The notes under the pieces were generated by a model. The model was not told where the DNA came from. It did no database searches and was given only the letters and a program-made list of their open reading frames with translations. From positions 806,001 through 870,000 of the forward strand of contig JANFNE010000007.1 in NCBI GenBank assembly GCA_024867545.1: a stretch of DNA of 64,000 nt, read 5' to 3'. A program made the position numbers and the translations under genes. Numbering within the stretch: position 1 is the first letter of the stretch; every line of letters starts with the position of its first letter. This stretch comes from Phytopythium helicoides. Lineage: Eukaryota > Oomycota > Peronosporomycetes > Pythiales > Pythiaceae. Positions 42,656 to 54,700 of the stretch are shown here, piece by piece.

Positions 42656-43887
42656 ATGGAGCTGCTGCTCGGCGCGCTGCTGGCGGCGCTGGCGGCCGCG
42701 GCGCTCGGCGGCTGCGCGCTGCTCTCGTGGCTCAGCGCGCCCGTGAGAGACGCGCGGCGCCTGGCTCAGCGGCCCGACGCGGCGCAGGAGGACGCGTTCG
42801 AGGACCCCGCGGGTGCCAAGAGGAGGTGCGTCGCGCGGTTTCCGGTGCTGGAGGGGGAGCCGAGGCTGACGCGCGAGCGTGCGGACGAGCAGGCCGTTCG
42901 TGTCGCTCGGGGAGGACGAGCCCAGGCGCTCGCTGACCGTCGTCATGCCGGCGTTCAACGAGGAGGAGCGCATCCTGGTGACGCTGCGCGACACGGTCGC
43001 GTTCCTGGAGGCCAAGAAGGCAGACGACGACCGCTTCTCGTACGAGATCCTCGTCGTGGACGACTGCAGCAGTGACCGCACGGTAGACGTGGTGCTGGAG
43101 CAGGTGCGCCAGCACTCGGCCGACCGCATCCGCCTGCTGCAGCTCGAGCAGAACCACGGCAAGGGAGGCGCCATCCGCAAGGGCGTCATGCGCGCAGAGG
43201 GAGAGCGCATCCTATTTGCGGATGCAGACAACGCCACCGACATACGCGACTACGACAAGCTCGCGCGCGCCATGGACGAGGCGCACGCCGCTGGCAAGGA
43301 CGGCGTCGTCGTCTGCGGCAGCCGCGCGCACCTGGAGGAGCAGGCAATCGCCAAGGTGTGTGTCATGTGCTGGTTGTATTGCATGCAAAGTTTCGAACAC
43401 TCACCTCGGGAATGCGGTGCATTGTACCAGCGCAACCCGCTGCGCAACCTGCTCATGCACGGCTTCCATGTGCTCGTGTCCACGCTGTGCGTGCGCAACG
43501 TGCGCGACACGCAGTGCGGCTTCAAGCTGTTCGACCGGGCGGCCGCCAAGATTGTGTTCACCCCCATGCACATCGAGCGCTGGGCGTTCGATGTCGAGCT
43601 GTTGTACATTGCGTCCGTGTCTCGCTTGACCGTCAAGGTAGCGTCATGCTTGCTCGCCGCGTGATTGTCTTCGAGTCACTTGTTTATGATTTAACCACCA
43701 AAACTTGCCAAACACTTGCAGGAGGTCGCCGTGCGGTGGCATGAAGTGCCCGGCTCCAAGCTTAGCGTCATCTCAGCAACACTCACCGATGCTGCGCGAG
43801 ATCCTGCTGATCCCTTTCTGCTATAATGTCGGGATCTGGAGCGTGCACGACGGCGGCTTTCGGCTCGCGAAGCGTCCCGCTCCGTAG
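42656..43887 (+). CDS. ALG5: dolichyl-phosphate beta-glucosyltransferase (ALG5), frame break near C-terminus
   Basis: Exons 42656-42825, 42893-43355, 43431-43637 and 43722 onward, with GT-AG introns. An N-terminal membrane anchor (residues ~2-25) precedes a GT2-family glycosyltransferase fold: VVMPAFNEEERI, VVDDCSSDRT, NHGKGGAIRKG, the metal-binding FADADNATD (DxD), then RDTQCGFKLF and HIERWAFDVELLYIA, all ALG5 signatures. It makes dolichyl-P-glucose from UDP-glucose at the ER face for N-glycan assembly. In the last exon the frame as given stops at 43826 after a non-homologous tail, while the family-like end (LREILLI..CYNVGIW) is one base out of frame and ends at 43887. A single extra base near 43788 explains this; it may be an error or a real lesion. 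Length about 314-334 residues, normal for ALG5. Confidence 0.9.
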
Positions 43888-44326
43888 TGGGTGCACCACA
43901 GTAGAAGTCTCCAGCAAGTTGTTTTGTTGTTGTAAAGCCTCCATTCGATCGTGCATCACAAGAAAATCAATCAACAAGCAGCCGCTTTGCGTATCCGTGG
44001 TCTTACTGAAGCCGTCGCTTGTGACGTTCAGACATGCTGTACGTCGAGAGAACTTGTTTTTGCTGAAAGTCACATCGAGCTACTGGCGTCAGGTAGGATT
44101 GGAAACATTCAATAAATGAGCCATCACACGCGGTCTGTTTGCGTCAAAACTGCACGTGGTTGCATTGGAAAATCTATCTCGAAGTTTCAAACAAACGGCC
44201 TCCGCTACTCGTTGGGATGCTGCTCTCTCTTCCGTACAAGCCACGTGTCCATCAGATTGGAACTTCCTTGTGGGGTTTTGCTGCGCTTCTTTTGCTGCTC
44301 GAAGCGGAACCAAGATATTTTCAGTA
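43888..44326. other. intergenic between convergent genes
   Basis: About 440 bp between the ends of ALG5 (+) and the unknown gene on the - strand. No ORF or repeat of interest; it should hold both 3' ends. An AATAAA near 44110 (ATTCAATAAATGAG) is a possible poly(A) signal for the + strand transcript. Confidence 0.45.
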
Positions 44327-46246
44327 TCAGCAAAGGCCATCGACCCATCCACCTATACTGTGATCTCTCACCTTCTGACTGCGCTTGGGCGTCTCCTTGT
44401 TTCCACTCTCCTTGAGCCTTGTGATCGGTGCTCCGGACTTGTTGGTTGGTCGGCGCAAACCTGCAATCTTAACACGAGGAATGGGTTCTGTATCAAAGAC
44501 CTCATGGGCCATCTCCATGAGAGCGTTCCGTCGCTCGACTGGAACAAGTGCAGGTCCCTTGCTTCTCGGCTCGCTCGAGTCGTTCACGTCATCGCCATAA
44601 AACACCTCCTTGCGCATCCGTGCAAGTGCAGTGTCAGCAGGTTGCTGCTTCGTATCGGTCGCTGGGGAACACACCACAGTTCGGTCTCGTTGCTTCCGAG
44701 ATGGAGATCCGGAAATCGCTGTCGACCTGGGCTTTAGCCAACTCAGAGCTTGCGTCAATGGATTGTTCTTAGACTTGTCTTCGCGGTAGTGCTCACGTGC
44801 ACTGTTCCATGAGGAACCACCGGCAGTGTTCTTGTTGAGTTGAAGTACTCGGGCAGGTTGGTCTTTTGGTGCAGAGTTTGTTGACATTTCCCTCTTCAGT
44901 ACGTCTGTAGCGTGCTGTTTGGTCTTGTCGAGCTCTAGGTACGCATCTAACGACAGCTTGGTCGAGCTCATCTTCTCTTCGATCTGATCGATATAATTCA
45001 CTAGCATTTTGTTCCTTTTCTTCTTTCGCCTCTTCTCGGACGAATGGCTTGAAGGCGTCAACTCGACTGTGCGCGCGTCAGCGCCATCACTGTCGAGCTC
45101 GCATCGTCCACCAGACTGCGACGATCAAAGCGACTATTTGGGCTCGTTTCGTTCATGAAGTCGAGGCGCTTGCGCTTCAAATTCTTCCTGCTTTCTCCCT
45201 CTCGCTCGACAATGCGGTCGCGTTGAGCAGAGCGTCGAGGAGATGGCGTTCGAGTCACAGGCTCACGCTGTTTGCCCACAATTACCCGTCTTTTCTGCTT
45301 GAATGCAACATCTCGTTCTGGAGACTGTGGGTCTCCACTGGGGTATCGCTTGTTTAGGTCTGCATCAGCCGCATTTCCGAGAGGAACCGCGCTCACAGGC
45401 GACCGAGCGTCCGAAAAATACTTGCTGGTCATCTTCTTCTTCTTCTTCTTCTTTTGGGCTGGACTTGCTCCATCAAAATCGCCGTCGCTAGCTTCCTTGA
45501 CAGGGGCACTGGTCTTGGGAGCGAGAAAGTTCTGCATTATCGAGCGACTCTTGGCTTGCGCATTGTCCGCCTTCAACTGCTTCCTCACCGACGCAAACGC
45601 ACTGTCGACGCTCTAGTGACGTTACCAGCAGTCTGTCATCAGTTGCGGGTTCATATGCAGCAGCATAACAGCAAGCACTGCACCTTCTTGAGCCCAGCGT
45701 TCAGACGGTCAGCGCGCGTCTCGCCCTCGACTTCGCCATTGACGAGGCGGAACGTGCGCAGCTTGCGCCACTTGGCGTCTGCACTCCATTGTCAGTACCC
45801 ATCCACACCGTCGCCGGTCTACAGCAGAGCCCAGCCTCACCAGAGTTGGGGATGGCATGGCCGAACCGGTCGCGCTTGCGCTTTAGCATGATGATCAGCG
45901 GCAGCCTGTCCTCGCAAGGTTAGCGCGACGCCTGCACTCCACAGCCCATCCAGCGGCAGCGCACATCTCCAGTGTGTCGACGCGGATCGGGAACTCCTCG
46001 TGGCTCTTGTCGATGCGCAGCACCTTGGACAGCCGGTGACCGCGCTTGTCGCCCGCCACGTACATCTGCGTCGCATTTGCGATTAGTCCGCTTCACCCGA
46101 CCGCCGCTCGGCCCCCAGAGGGAGATGGGCCACCAAACCGCCGCGAGCGCGCGCACCATGCTGTAGTACTCGATCGTGTCGCCCGGGAACAGCGTCTCGG
46201 TCGCGAGCTCGGCCGCCGACAGCCCGCGCACCTCGTCGTCGCCCAT
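44327..46246 (-). CDS. unknown basic multi-exon protein
   Basis: Five introns fit. Exons 46157-46246, 45965-46065, 45841-45905, 45684-45778, then 45612 to about 45135, then 45066-44327, give about 522 residues. The first four borders keep frame with clean GT-AG sites; the donor of the last intron is undecided (acceptor CACAG at 45068-45067), but some intron or a frameshift is needed to join the two long frames. The N-terminal ~115 residues look like a compact folded domain (ETLFPGDTIEYYSM, YVAGDKRGHRLSKVLRID, DAKWRKLRTFRLVNGEVEGETRADRLN). The rest is Lys/Ser-rich and disordered, with a poly-Lys run near 45440 and a nuclear-localisation-like KRRKKKRNK. No family recognised; nuclear location is an inference. 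Divergently paired with the phosphatase gene (348 bp apart). Confidence 0.65.
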
Positions 46247-46594
46247 GGCTGGCGCTCCCACGCCTTTTTTGGCGTTTTTTGGCGCGAGTCGACTACTGCT
46301 GTTGTCATTATTTTTTTGGTACACGTCGCCTAGGTGACGCGTTGCCTACTCTTTCTGTCATTAAATGCCATTTGGATCCTTCTCCCGCAAACATAATACC
46401 TCGAATACCCAATCGGCATGCACTCATCAGTTATTTCCAGCCAATCGAACGCAATCAGCGACGTGTGTAGCGCACTTGAGCTTTGTATGCCTTCGAGGAA
46501 GAGCTGATTACCTGCGAGATGCGCTCGACCTGCGGGCAGCCTGGTAATCGAGCGGAGGTGGCGCCGCGAGCCGCTCGGCAGTTGCGGATCGGCC
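46247..46594. promoter_or_regulatory. divergent promoter region
   Basis: 348 bp between the start codons of the unknown - strand gene and the + strand phosphatase. It contains T-rich runs (TTTTTTGGCG, ATTATTTTTTTGG) near the - strand start and no recognised core motif. It must carry both promoters; no specific element can be named. Confidence 0.4.
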
Positions 46595-48309
46595 ATGGCG
46601 ACGCTCGTGGTGTTCGACTTCGACGAGTCGCTGGTCGAGGCCAACGGCTTCGTGCACCTGGCGCAGCGCCTGTTCCCCGAGGCGTACCCGCGGCTAGCGG
46701 GGCCATGGGCGAGCGGCCAGCTCTCGTGGCCGCAGCTCGTCAACCTTTTCCATGAGCTGCTGGCGGCCGAGCGCCCGCAGGTCTCGCTCGACCAGATCCG
46801 CGAGGCCGCCGCCAGTGTTCCCGTGCACCCAAAGATGCTCGAGGCCGTGCGCGCGGCCGCCGCGCTGCGTGGGGTCGACGTCAAGATCGTCAGCGACTGC
46901 GCGACCTTCTACATCGACGCCCTGCTCGAGCGCCACGCGCTGCGCGACTGCTTCTCAGAGGTGCTGACCAACCCCATGAGGGTGCATGCCGACAACCCCG
47001 ACAGGCTCGAAATGCTGCCGTTCCACGACGAGCCGCACGGGTGCGAGCACTGTGCCGCCAACATGTGCAAAGGTCCGTGATCCGCGGCTTACTCACCAAC
47101 GAGTACTGCTCTCATATCATCCAACGCAGGTCGCATTATTGACCAGCTGTTGGGCGATGACAAGTATTCGCGAGTGCTGTACGTTGGCGATGGATCCGGA
47201 GACTACTGTCCCGCGATGAGGCTGTCCGCGTACGTACTGCGCTGATCTTCCACGCGGCTTGATGATCTCTTACCAACGTTGTTCTGCTTGAACAGCACTG
47301 ATGTCGTGTTTGCTCGCTCCAAGAAGTCCTCCGGCGATACATATGAGTTACTGGCAGCCATCAACGCCCGCCCAGACTCGGTTGTTGCGCAGGTCGTGCC
47401 ATGGCAAACTGGCGAAGATATTTTCCTGCATTTCAACCGCATCCTGGAGGAGGCAATCGTCTCTCCTCCTCCGGCTCCTGTTTTACCCAGCGCAAGTCCA
47501 AGCAACAAAACCCTGGTTGTGTTTGACTACGACTGGTCCCTAATCAACGAAAACTCCGACACCTTCATCTTCAAGGTTCTCTATCCTGAACTTCTTGAGC
47601 AGCTGCGTGAGCGCCGTGTGACCCAGCCGTCGTGGACTCGACTGATGGATGACCTGCTCCAGCAATTGGCACTAGACAAGCCTGACATTTCTGCCGAGGT
47701 GATTCGGCAAACGGTTGCCAGTGTTCCCATCCTTCCGCGAATGCTTGATGCCGTTCGACTTGCGGCATCGCAACCGGGAGTGGCTGTGGCAATTGTCAGC
47801 GATGCCAACACCGTCTACATCGACAGTATGCTCAAGCACTACGAATTAGCTCCACTAGTTGCTGAAGTCGTCACAAACCCAGCAACTTTCGAGCATATCG
47901 ATCAGCGCAGTACTCTGCGCGTACGTCCCTACCACGACGATAGCTTGCAGCCACCACACGAATGTCCGTTGTGCCCATCGAACATGTGCAAGGGTATCAT
48001 TCTCGATCGCCTTCGTCAAGAACACAACGCAACTCGCATCTTGTATGTGGGCGACGGTACTGGTGACTACTGTCCCGCAACGCGAATGACCAGGTTTGTT
48101 TTCTTTTCATGAGCGGTGTGAGTGAGAACTTATCGTTTGCCTTTGTCTTTAGCAACGACACCGTGTTTGCACGCGACGATGACGCCGATGGCAAAGCGTA
48201 CGGACTGCTCAAGAAGATACGCGCCAATCCCGAGAGCATCCGCGCATCTGTCGTTCCTTGGCATTCAGGAGAAGATATCTTCAACGGATTCTCAGCGCTT
48301 CTTCAATAA
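46595..48309 (+). CDS. tandem two-domain PHOSPHO-type HAD phosphatase
   Basis: Exons 46595-47072, 47130-47229, 47296-48093 and 48153-48309 give 510 residues with all introns GT-AG and frame kept. Two complete HAD phosphatase domains of the PHOSPHO1/PHOSPHO2 family (Put_Phosphatase) lie in tandem. Domain 1 has DFDES (Asp8, Asp10) and GDGSGDYCP; domain 2 has DYDWS (about Asp270, Asp272) and GDGTGDYCP. Each has the family's Cys-rich CxxNMCKG before the last motif and a V(V/P)W..GEDIF end. The first Asp forms the phospho-enzyme and the second is the acid/base. Substrates by family are phosphocholine, phosphoethanolamine or pyridoxal phosphate; the sequence does not decide. Usual family members have one domain (about 240-270 residues), so this is a fusion. 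An inverted decayed copy lies at 40840-42464. Confidence 0.9.
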
Positions 48310-48522
48310 TGAAAGCGGTAGCTGACGACACGAACCGCCCTCACCAGCCAGGAGCTGAGGAAATGTGCATGTTATCGTAGGAGACTCGAGTTTTGGATGC
48401 GTCCTTCACCATTGCTTTCAGTATTGTGAAGGAAATGCAGTGTATTCACGTAAGAAGAGAGCTCCGGATCACTACTGTAGATACCCTAGTCACCACTCTG
48501 CGTAGGTGTTCATTCGTGAAGC

Positions 48523-51070
48523 TTACTTGCGCAACGTCTTCGCAAAGACCTCGAACCACTCGAGACTTTCGGGGTTGCTCAGTGCAGCCTTGTTCGTCAC
48601 GTCCATGCCGTCGATGATCTTCTTGACCGTCAGCTCGACCTTCTTCCCACTCACAGTGTGTGGGATAGCTGGGCACGCAATAACCATTCCCGGCATGTGC
48701 CGTGGAGACGCCTCCTCACGGATCCGCTTGCAAACGAGCTTCTGGAACTCAGGTGTGCACTCATAGCCCTCGCTCATGACGACGAAGAGCAGGATGCGCA
48801 CATCTGGGGTACCGTCCCGTAGCGTGTAGTTCTGGCCGACAACCACAGAGTCATCGATGCCATCGATGCGCTCGACCACCTTGTAGATGTCGGCCGTACC
48901 AATACGTACGCCACCGGGCTTTAGCGTCGCGTCAGATCGACCATAGATCACCACGCCGCCGGTTTCGGCAACCTCGGCAAAGTCTCCATGACGCCAGATA
49001 CCTGGGAACTCCGTAAAGTCTGCAAAGGCAATGACACAATCTTCGTCAGCGCTGGCCATCAAACCTTCATCACAGCTATCACAACGTACAGGCGTCGTGG
49101 TACTTGGAGCCACTCTCGTCGTTCCAGAAGTACAGAGGCATTGACGGGAATGGCTGCTTGCAAACAAGCTCGCCTTGGGTGCCGATAATCTCCTTTCCGT
49201 TGTCGTCGAAGATTCGGACATCCAGACCGAGTCCGCGAGTTTGAAGTTCGCTGTCCGTGACTGCAGCAGACATCGGCTGTAAGTAATAGAATGCGTACGA
49301 CTGGTGAGCGTCAATAGCTATTTACCTGGAAGGTTGGTGCATCCGAGCGCAAAGCAGCCATTCAAGTCAGTTCCGCCACTGATTGAGGCAAACTGCACGT
49401 CTTTTTTGATCCCTTCGTACACAAACTGCACAAATTACGCACGAAGTTAGAAAACAAAGAAATCACGCGAAGTAAACTCGCAACTCATACCTTGAAAATG
49501 TTCGTGCTTGCCGGAGATCCCGTCGAAGTGATCATGCGCAGCTTTGACAGATCGAACTCTTTGCCGGGGACACATCCCGAGTCCATAACAGCGGCTAGGT
49601 AACGCGCGCTTGTCCCGAACACCGTAACACCAGTGCGCTGCAGAGAGGAGAACAGCATTAATGAGAAATGCAGGATAGAACATTCCCGGCAAGTGAAGCC
49701 ACTCACCTCAGCATATTGCCACAGCGCACGCGCCGACGGATACAACGGGTTGCCCTCGAACAGAACAATTGTGGCTCCAACCCCAAGCACGCTCACAAGC
49801 CAGTTCCACATCATCCACCCCGTCGTGGTGTAGTAGAAAACTCGGTCGTTTCGTGTGACATTGAGATGCTGCAAACAAATACCACGTCAGAGAAGGAGTC
49901 TACGTGAAACAGCGCACCGGGATTGCAGAACCTACAATCATGTGCTCCTTCAAGTGGTTGAGAACCACACCAGGTCCCTGGACAAGGCACTTGGGGAGGC
50001 CCGTCGTGCCACTGCTATACATGACATACACGGGGTGGTCGAACGGCAGCTGAGCAAACTTGATCTCCGGCGTCTCGCCACCCGCGGGCACAAACTCGTC
50101 ATAGTAGACAGCGTTGCGGATCTTGCTCAGGTCGAGGTCGTGCGACTCCTGGATGGTAAAGCGAACCATGACCACCTTCTCAACAGTTGGGAGCTTGCTG
50201 ATGATCTCCTTGAGCTGCGGAAGTGTGTCGACGCGGTTGCCCTTGTAGAAGTAGCCGTCGGTCGCGAACACGACCTTCGGGGAGATCTGCGCAAACCTGT
50301 CGAGCACTCCCTGCGAGCCAAAATCCGGCGAGCAACTCGACCAGATGGCGCCCAGACTGTTGAATCCAGCAACGCGCAATAACTTAGTGCAAGGGTTCGA
50401 ATCAGCTCGGGCTGGATCGCTGGCGTACCTCGTAGCAGCAAGCATTGCGATAATGGCCTCGGGGATGCAGGGCGTAAAGGCGACAACGCGGTCGCCAGGA
50501 ACTATACCCATGGCCGCGAGCTGCACCGAGAGCCGCGCGACACGGTCGTAGAGCTCACGAAAGGTGATGGTAGTCTCCTTGCGACTGGTCTCGGCCTTGA
50601 AGATGATGGCGGGGTGGTCGTCGCGGAAGCGCAGCAGGTTCTCTGCAAAGTTGAGCTTGGCGCCGGGGAAGAACTTTGCGCCGGGCATCTTGGAGGCGTC
50701 GTCGATGACCTTGGTGTAGGGCTCGGACGCGATCATGCCCGTGTACTTCCAGCACTCGTCCCAGAAGCCTCGAGGTTGTCCACCGACCACTTCCACAGCT
50801 TCTGCGGCGTGCCGACGTCCGCCCTGTCACCACTCGGGCGTCAGCGCCGCCCCAAAAGCCAATTGACCGCCGCGACCAGCAGCGCCACGCACCCGTGCTT
50901 TTCCGAGACGACCGCCGTGAACTTGGCCCAGTGCGAGGACGCGAGCAGCTCCGCCGGCGGCTGCCACACTGCGCCAAGAACCACCGTCAGCGCCGCGCCA
51001 CCGCCAAAAACCACAACGCCAAGCCCCACGCACGCGCCGCGCGTCTGCCCTCCTGCCGTTCGCTCGCCAT
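48523..51070 (-). CDS. AACS: acetoacetyl-CoA synthetase, nine exons, one frame break
   Basis: Exons (5' to 3'): 51070-51034, 50968-50893, 50823-50429, 50356-49936, 49868-49707, 49637-49491, 49425-49326, 49260-49090 and 49019-48523; introns 65-72 bp, all GT-AG. The total is 2,006 bases, one short of 669 codons. The missing base is in exon 3 near 50767, where the family motif WSVDN.E.FWDECW changes frame at GAGGCTTCTGG. Product about 668 residues, the normal size. Motifs: the adenylate-forming P-loop YSSGTTGLPK, AATSLGAIWSSCSPDFG, YTTTGWMMWNW, SGGTDLNGCF and GRSDATLKPGGVRIGTADIY, with the C-terminal lysine motif SGKKVE. It activates acetoacetate with CoA and ATP in the cytosol, feeding sterol/fatty-acid precursor or ketone-body use. 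The frame break may be an assembly error. Confidence 0.92.
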
Positions 51071-51769
51071 GTCCTTTTACTTGTTGCGCCGCCTGGCTCG
51101 GCTCGTGGCTCTCGCCGCCGATTCGGATATGACGATGCCGAGAAGGCGCCGTGGGCGACTGCTCTCTTGGCGTTTGTATGCTCTACCAGGTCGCACTTAA
51201 GCGGAGCCGCCAACTTGAAGTTGCGCCCCGCCCAGTCGTCAGCACCGAGGGTTGAGACGCACTTGCAGGCGCTGCAGGCAATCATCGTGATTGCTCTTAG
51301 AGTGCGACGCCTGTGGGTCACGTGGGACGTCTGGCTATGGCATTGGTCTCTGGTGCCGGCGGTGCGTGGCGGCTGCAGCCTCCTGTGCTTGCGGACATCC
51401 GAACGCCAGCATACCGCTGGAAGTGCTCCGACTCGATGCGTCAGCAGTTCACGACTAGTGTATTTCAAAGGGTACAGATGCAAGGCGGCAATCGTCCGCC
51501 GCGGTCGGCCCCCGGACACGCCAGGGACGACGCGCGTGCTCACTCCTGTGGTTCGTTGTTCACGCTTCTCTGGCCGCCGTCACACCGGGAGGCGGCGCCA
51601 TACGCTCATAATATATACGTGCAAAGCACCCTCAGCGCAGCTCACGGCGAGCGAACACTCGGGCGAGTGCGCCTACACGTGAGCCACGGTATTCTCCGAG
51701 CTTCCTGGACGCGCCGCAAAGGCGCGGGCGATGTTCGCGAACCGGTTCCCGGAGCCCTGAGGACGGCCA
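51071..51769. other. intergenic, probable AACS promoter
   Basis: About 700 bp between the AACS start and the end of the TIR-protein gene. Only compositionally biased ORFs without features occur. The AACS promoter must lie in the first part. An ATAATATATACG motif near 51610 is the only TATA-like stretch. Confidence 0.4.
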
Positions 51770-54700
51770 CTAAACGCCTGCGCCGCCGCAGGTAACGTTG
51801 GGGGCCACGTCGCCGTCAGAACCTTGTGGGCGAGCGCCAAAGGCTCGTGCCGCCGTTGCCAGCGCATTCGGTCTGCGCGCGCGCAATGCCGTGAGCTGCG
51901 CAACCGAGCGGAACGTGGGGCGACCAGCTGGGCGGGGGCCGTAGGACGACACCGACGGATTGGGAGTCGTGACGTTCTGGCGCACACGGCTGAGCAGCTG
52001 CAGGAAGCTCGAGTTGAAGCCGAGTTCTGGAGTGAAGTGCAGCAGCTCCAGGCGCGACAACGTGTAATGCTTGTCGAGCGGGATCTCCATGTCGTTCAGC
52101 ATCACAGGCACAATCGTGCGGCCCTTATCCTCCGCGAAAGCGAGCTGGTCCTTGACGAGCTCGCTGTTGGCTGTCGAGCTCGACAGAATGACGATGAAGA
52201 CAGAGCACTTGAGGATCGCCTCCTTCGCAGCGTGGATGCGTTGCGTCATATCCATCGGTTGAGCGCCATCGAGGAAGCAATGGATGTTGTTGTCTTGGAG
52301 ACGGTCGTAGATACGCTGGACAAAGCCATGGTGGTGATCTCCGTGCGAAATGAACACAAAGTCGGTCGAGTCGAGCGCCAATGGGTCCATATCGCCGATC
52401 GTAGAGCCAAACATGCTCGCATTGTTCTCCAGACGGCGTCGGCTAGCCTGCATCATGTTGGCCTTGCGCTGCTTCGCACGCTCCTTCTCGATCTCGTCGC
52501 GGACACCATCCAGGAACAGGCGGAACTGTGCCGCGAAGCGGTCGTCATCATACTCGTACGTAATGTTTCGCTTGTCAGCGTTGTTGATCTTGGTGATAGC
52601 AGGCTCGAACGGAACCATTTGCCGGGTGTAGATGTACACCTGGAGGTCATCCGTGACGGTGACATTCTCCGTGGAGACAGCGATAATGGGCTTCTGCAGT
52701 TGCTTGGCAAGCGCCAACTCCTTCAAGCACCACTCGGACGCAGGGTAGTCTTCGCTGAGGATGCAGACAATACACTCTGCGTACGTGATGCCGCGCGCAA
52801 TCTCCTCGCGCCATACCGATCCTCCGCCAATGCCCGTTGGATCCACTGTAACAATCAAATTTGTTGTCCTCGTGTCAGTGAGTAATCTCTCGCACAGCAA
52901 TCAAACGCGCAAACACTTACTCAGATCCAGCCATGACGTGATGTTTGCACGCTCGAGACTGTCGCGCAGCTTGAGTGCAAACTCGCGGTGAGAATGAGTA
53001 TAGCTGATCATAACGTCACGGTCGCCAGCATGACGCTTGATTTCAAACTGCAGCTGGGTCGACGTCGTGCAGTCCAGTGGACGGTAGCCGTCGTTGTTGA
53101 CAACCATGATGTCAGCACCCGAGTCCAGCAGGGCCAGAGCCGTCTGCTTCTGTTCGCACTTGAGCGCAATGTGGAGAGCCGTGTCACCGTTTGGCAGGCA
53201 GTCGTTGATATTCGCTCCATGGGTAGTAATACTTTCAAACAGCTCCTCCGTCACATCCTTCGACGACGCTGCACACAGGATCGGCGTCTTGTCGCGGAAG
53301 TCTCGCAAGTTGGCGTCCGCACCATTATCGAGGAGCAGCTTCACCACCTCGGGGCGGTTGACGCGTGCAGCCCAGTGCAAGGGTGAGCGACCGAACACGT
53401 CCTGGAAATTCGCATCTGCTCCCTTGTTGAGCAGCTCGACGACGCAGTCAATGGATCCATTGATGGCAGCCCAGTGCAGAGGAGTGCGGCGGTGCATGCC
53501 CGTGTAGCCTTGCTCACCAACACAGTTGGGATCCGCACCAGCCTTCAAGAGCTTCCTGACAAGTGGCAAGTTGTTATCCGCGGCTGCTTCGTGGAGCGGT
53601 GTGAGAGCCACATCAGCACCCCATCGCTCAAGCTCATGAGCAACGGGGAAGTTCCCCTGCATGTACGCCTGCTGGAGCACCGTGATCGTGTTCATGTACC
53701 CTGGGTCCGGAATCTCGAGGTGGTTGGCGCCAGCCTCAAGAAGCATCGTCACGATCTCCGGGTTGTCAGCAAGGAAGAGCGGCGTGAGGCGGTCCGACCA
53801 GTATGTCGACTTGGCCTTAAGGTTGACGTTAGCGTCGTGGTGGATGAGCCATTTGACGGTGGCGATCTGCCCGGTCGACACGGCGCAGTGCAGCGGTGTC
53901 ACAAGCGTGGTACGGAAGATCGAGGCTGATGTTTCGTCTTCCGACGTCAGCGGCTTCGAGACGAAGAACTGCGCAAAGGTCCAAAACAGATCGCCCGTCG
54001 TGAATCGGACGCGCGACACCTTGTCGAAGCTGTTGATCTTGAACCCAGCGTTGAGCAGCAAATCGAGCGCATGGATGTTGCCCAAGTACGCCGCCATGTG
54101 CATCGGGTTCTTCTTGGACCGGCCGAAGAGCTTGAACACAATTGTGGCGTCGCTGTACATCTCGTTGGCGAATTCGGGTCCAAGTCTCTCGTGCGCAAAC
54201 TTGAGGATTTCCTCCATCTTATGCACGTTACCGAGCTCGGTCTCCTTGAAGAGCTTCTTGCGCACGTCTTCGACGATCTGCGCGCGCTCCGAGCGCACCT
54301 CGGAGCTGCGCTGGACGAGGCGCGAGCGGATGCCGCCCGTCTGGTCGCTCTCCTTGAAGGCTCCGAGTTGCATCTTGAGGTGCTCGCGGAAGCGTGCGAA
54401 GTAAGTGAGCTCGACGAAGGTGCCGAAGAAGCAGATGACGGCGCCAATGACGTAGACGATGGGCCACGGGTGGCTGCAGTGGAAGTTGTCTCCCTGGAAG
54501 ATGGCGTAGACGAAGTACATGATGACGAGTATGTTTCCGACGAGCACGCAGACGGCGAGCAGCTCGCAGAACTGGAAGAACACGGACCGCTGCAGCTTCT
54601 CCCTGCCGTCCTCTGCGTCCAGGTTCTGTGTGTGGCGCTTGAAGGGGTCGAACGCGCGCAGCCCGGAGGCCGGCAGCCCGATGAGCAGTAGCAGCGGCAC

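Noticed and set aside
45058..45612. Independent 176-codon gene on the - strand
   Set aside because: It joins in frame to upstream exons at clean GT-AG sites and very probably continues into 44327-45066, so it is an internal exon.
51824..52885. 353-codon + strand ORF opposite the TIR exon
   Set aside because: Mirror of a well-supported TIR coding exon in GC-rich DNA. The composition is not protein-like, unlike the antisense ORF of element A, and the opposite strand is constrained along its whole length.
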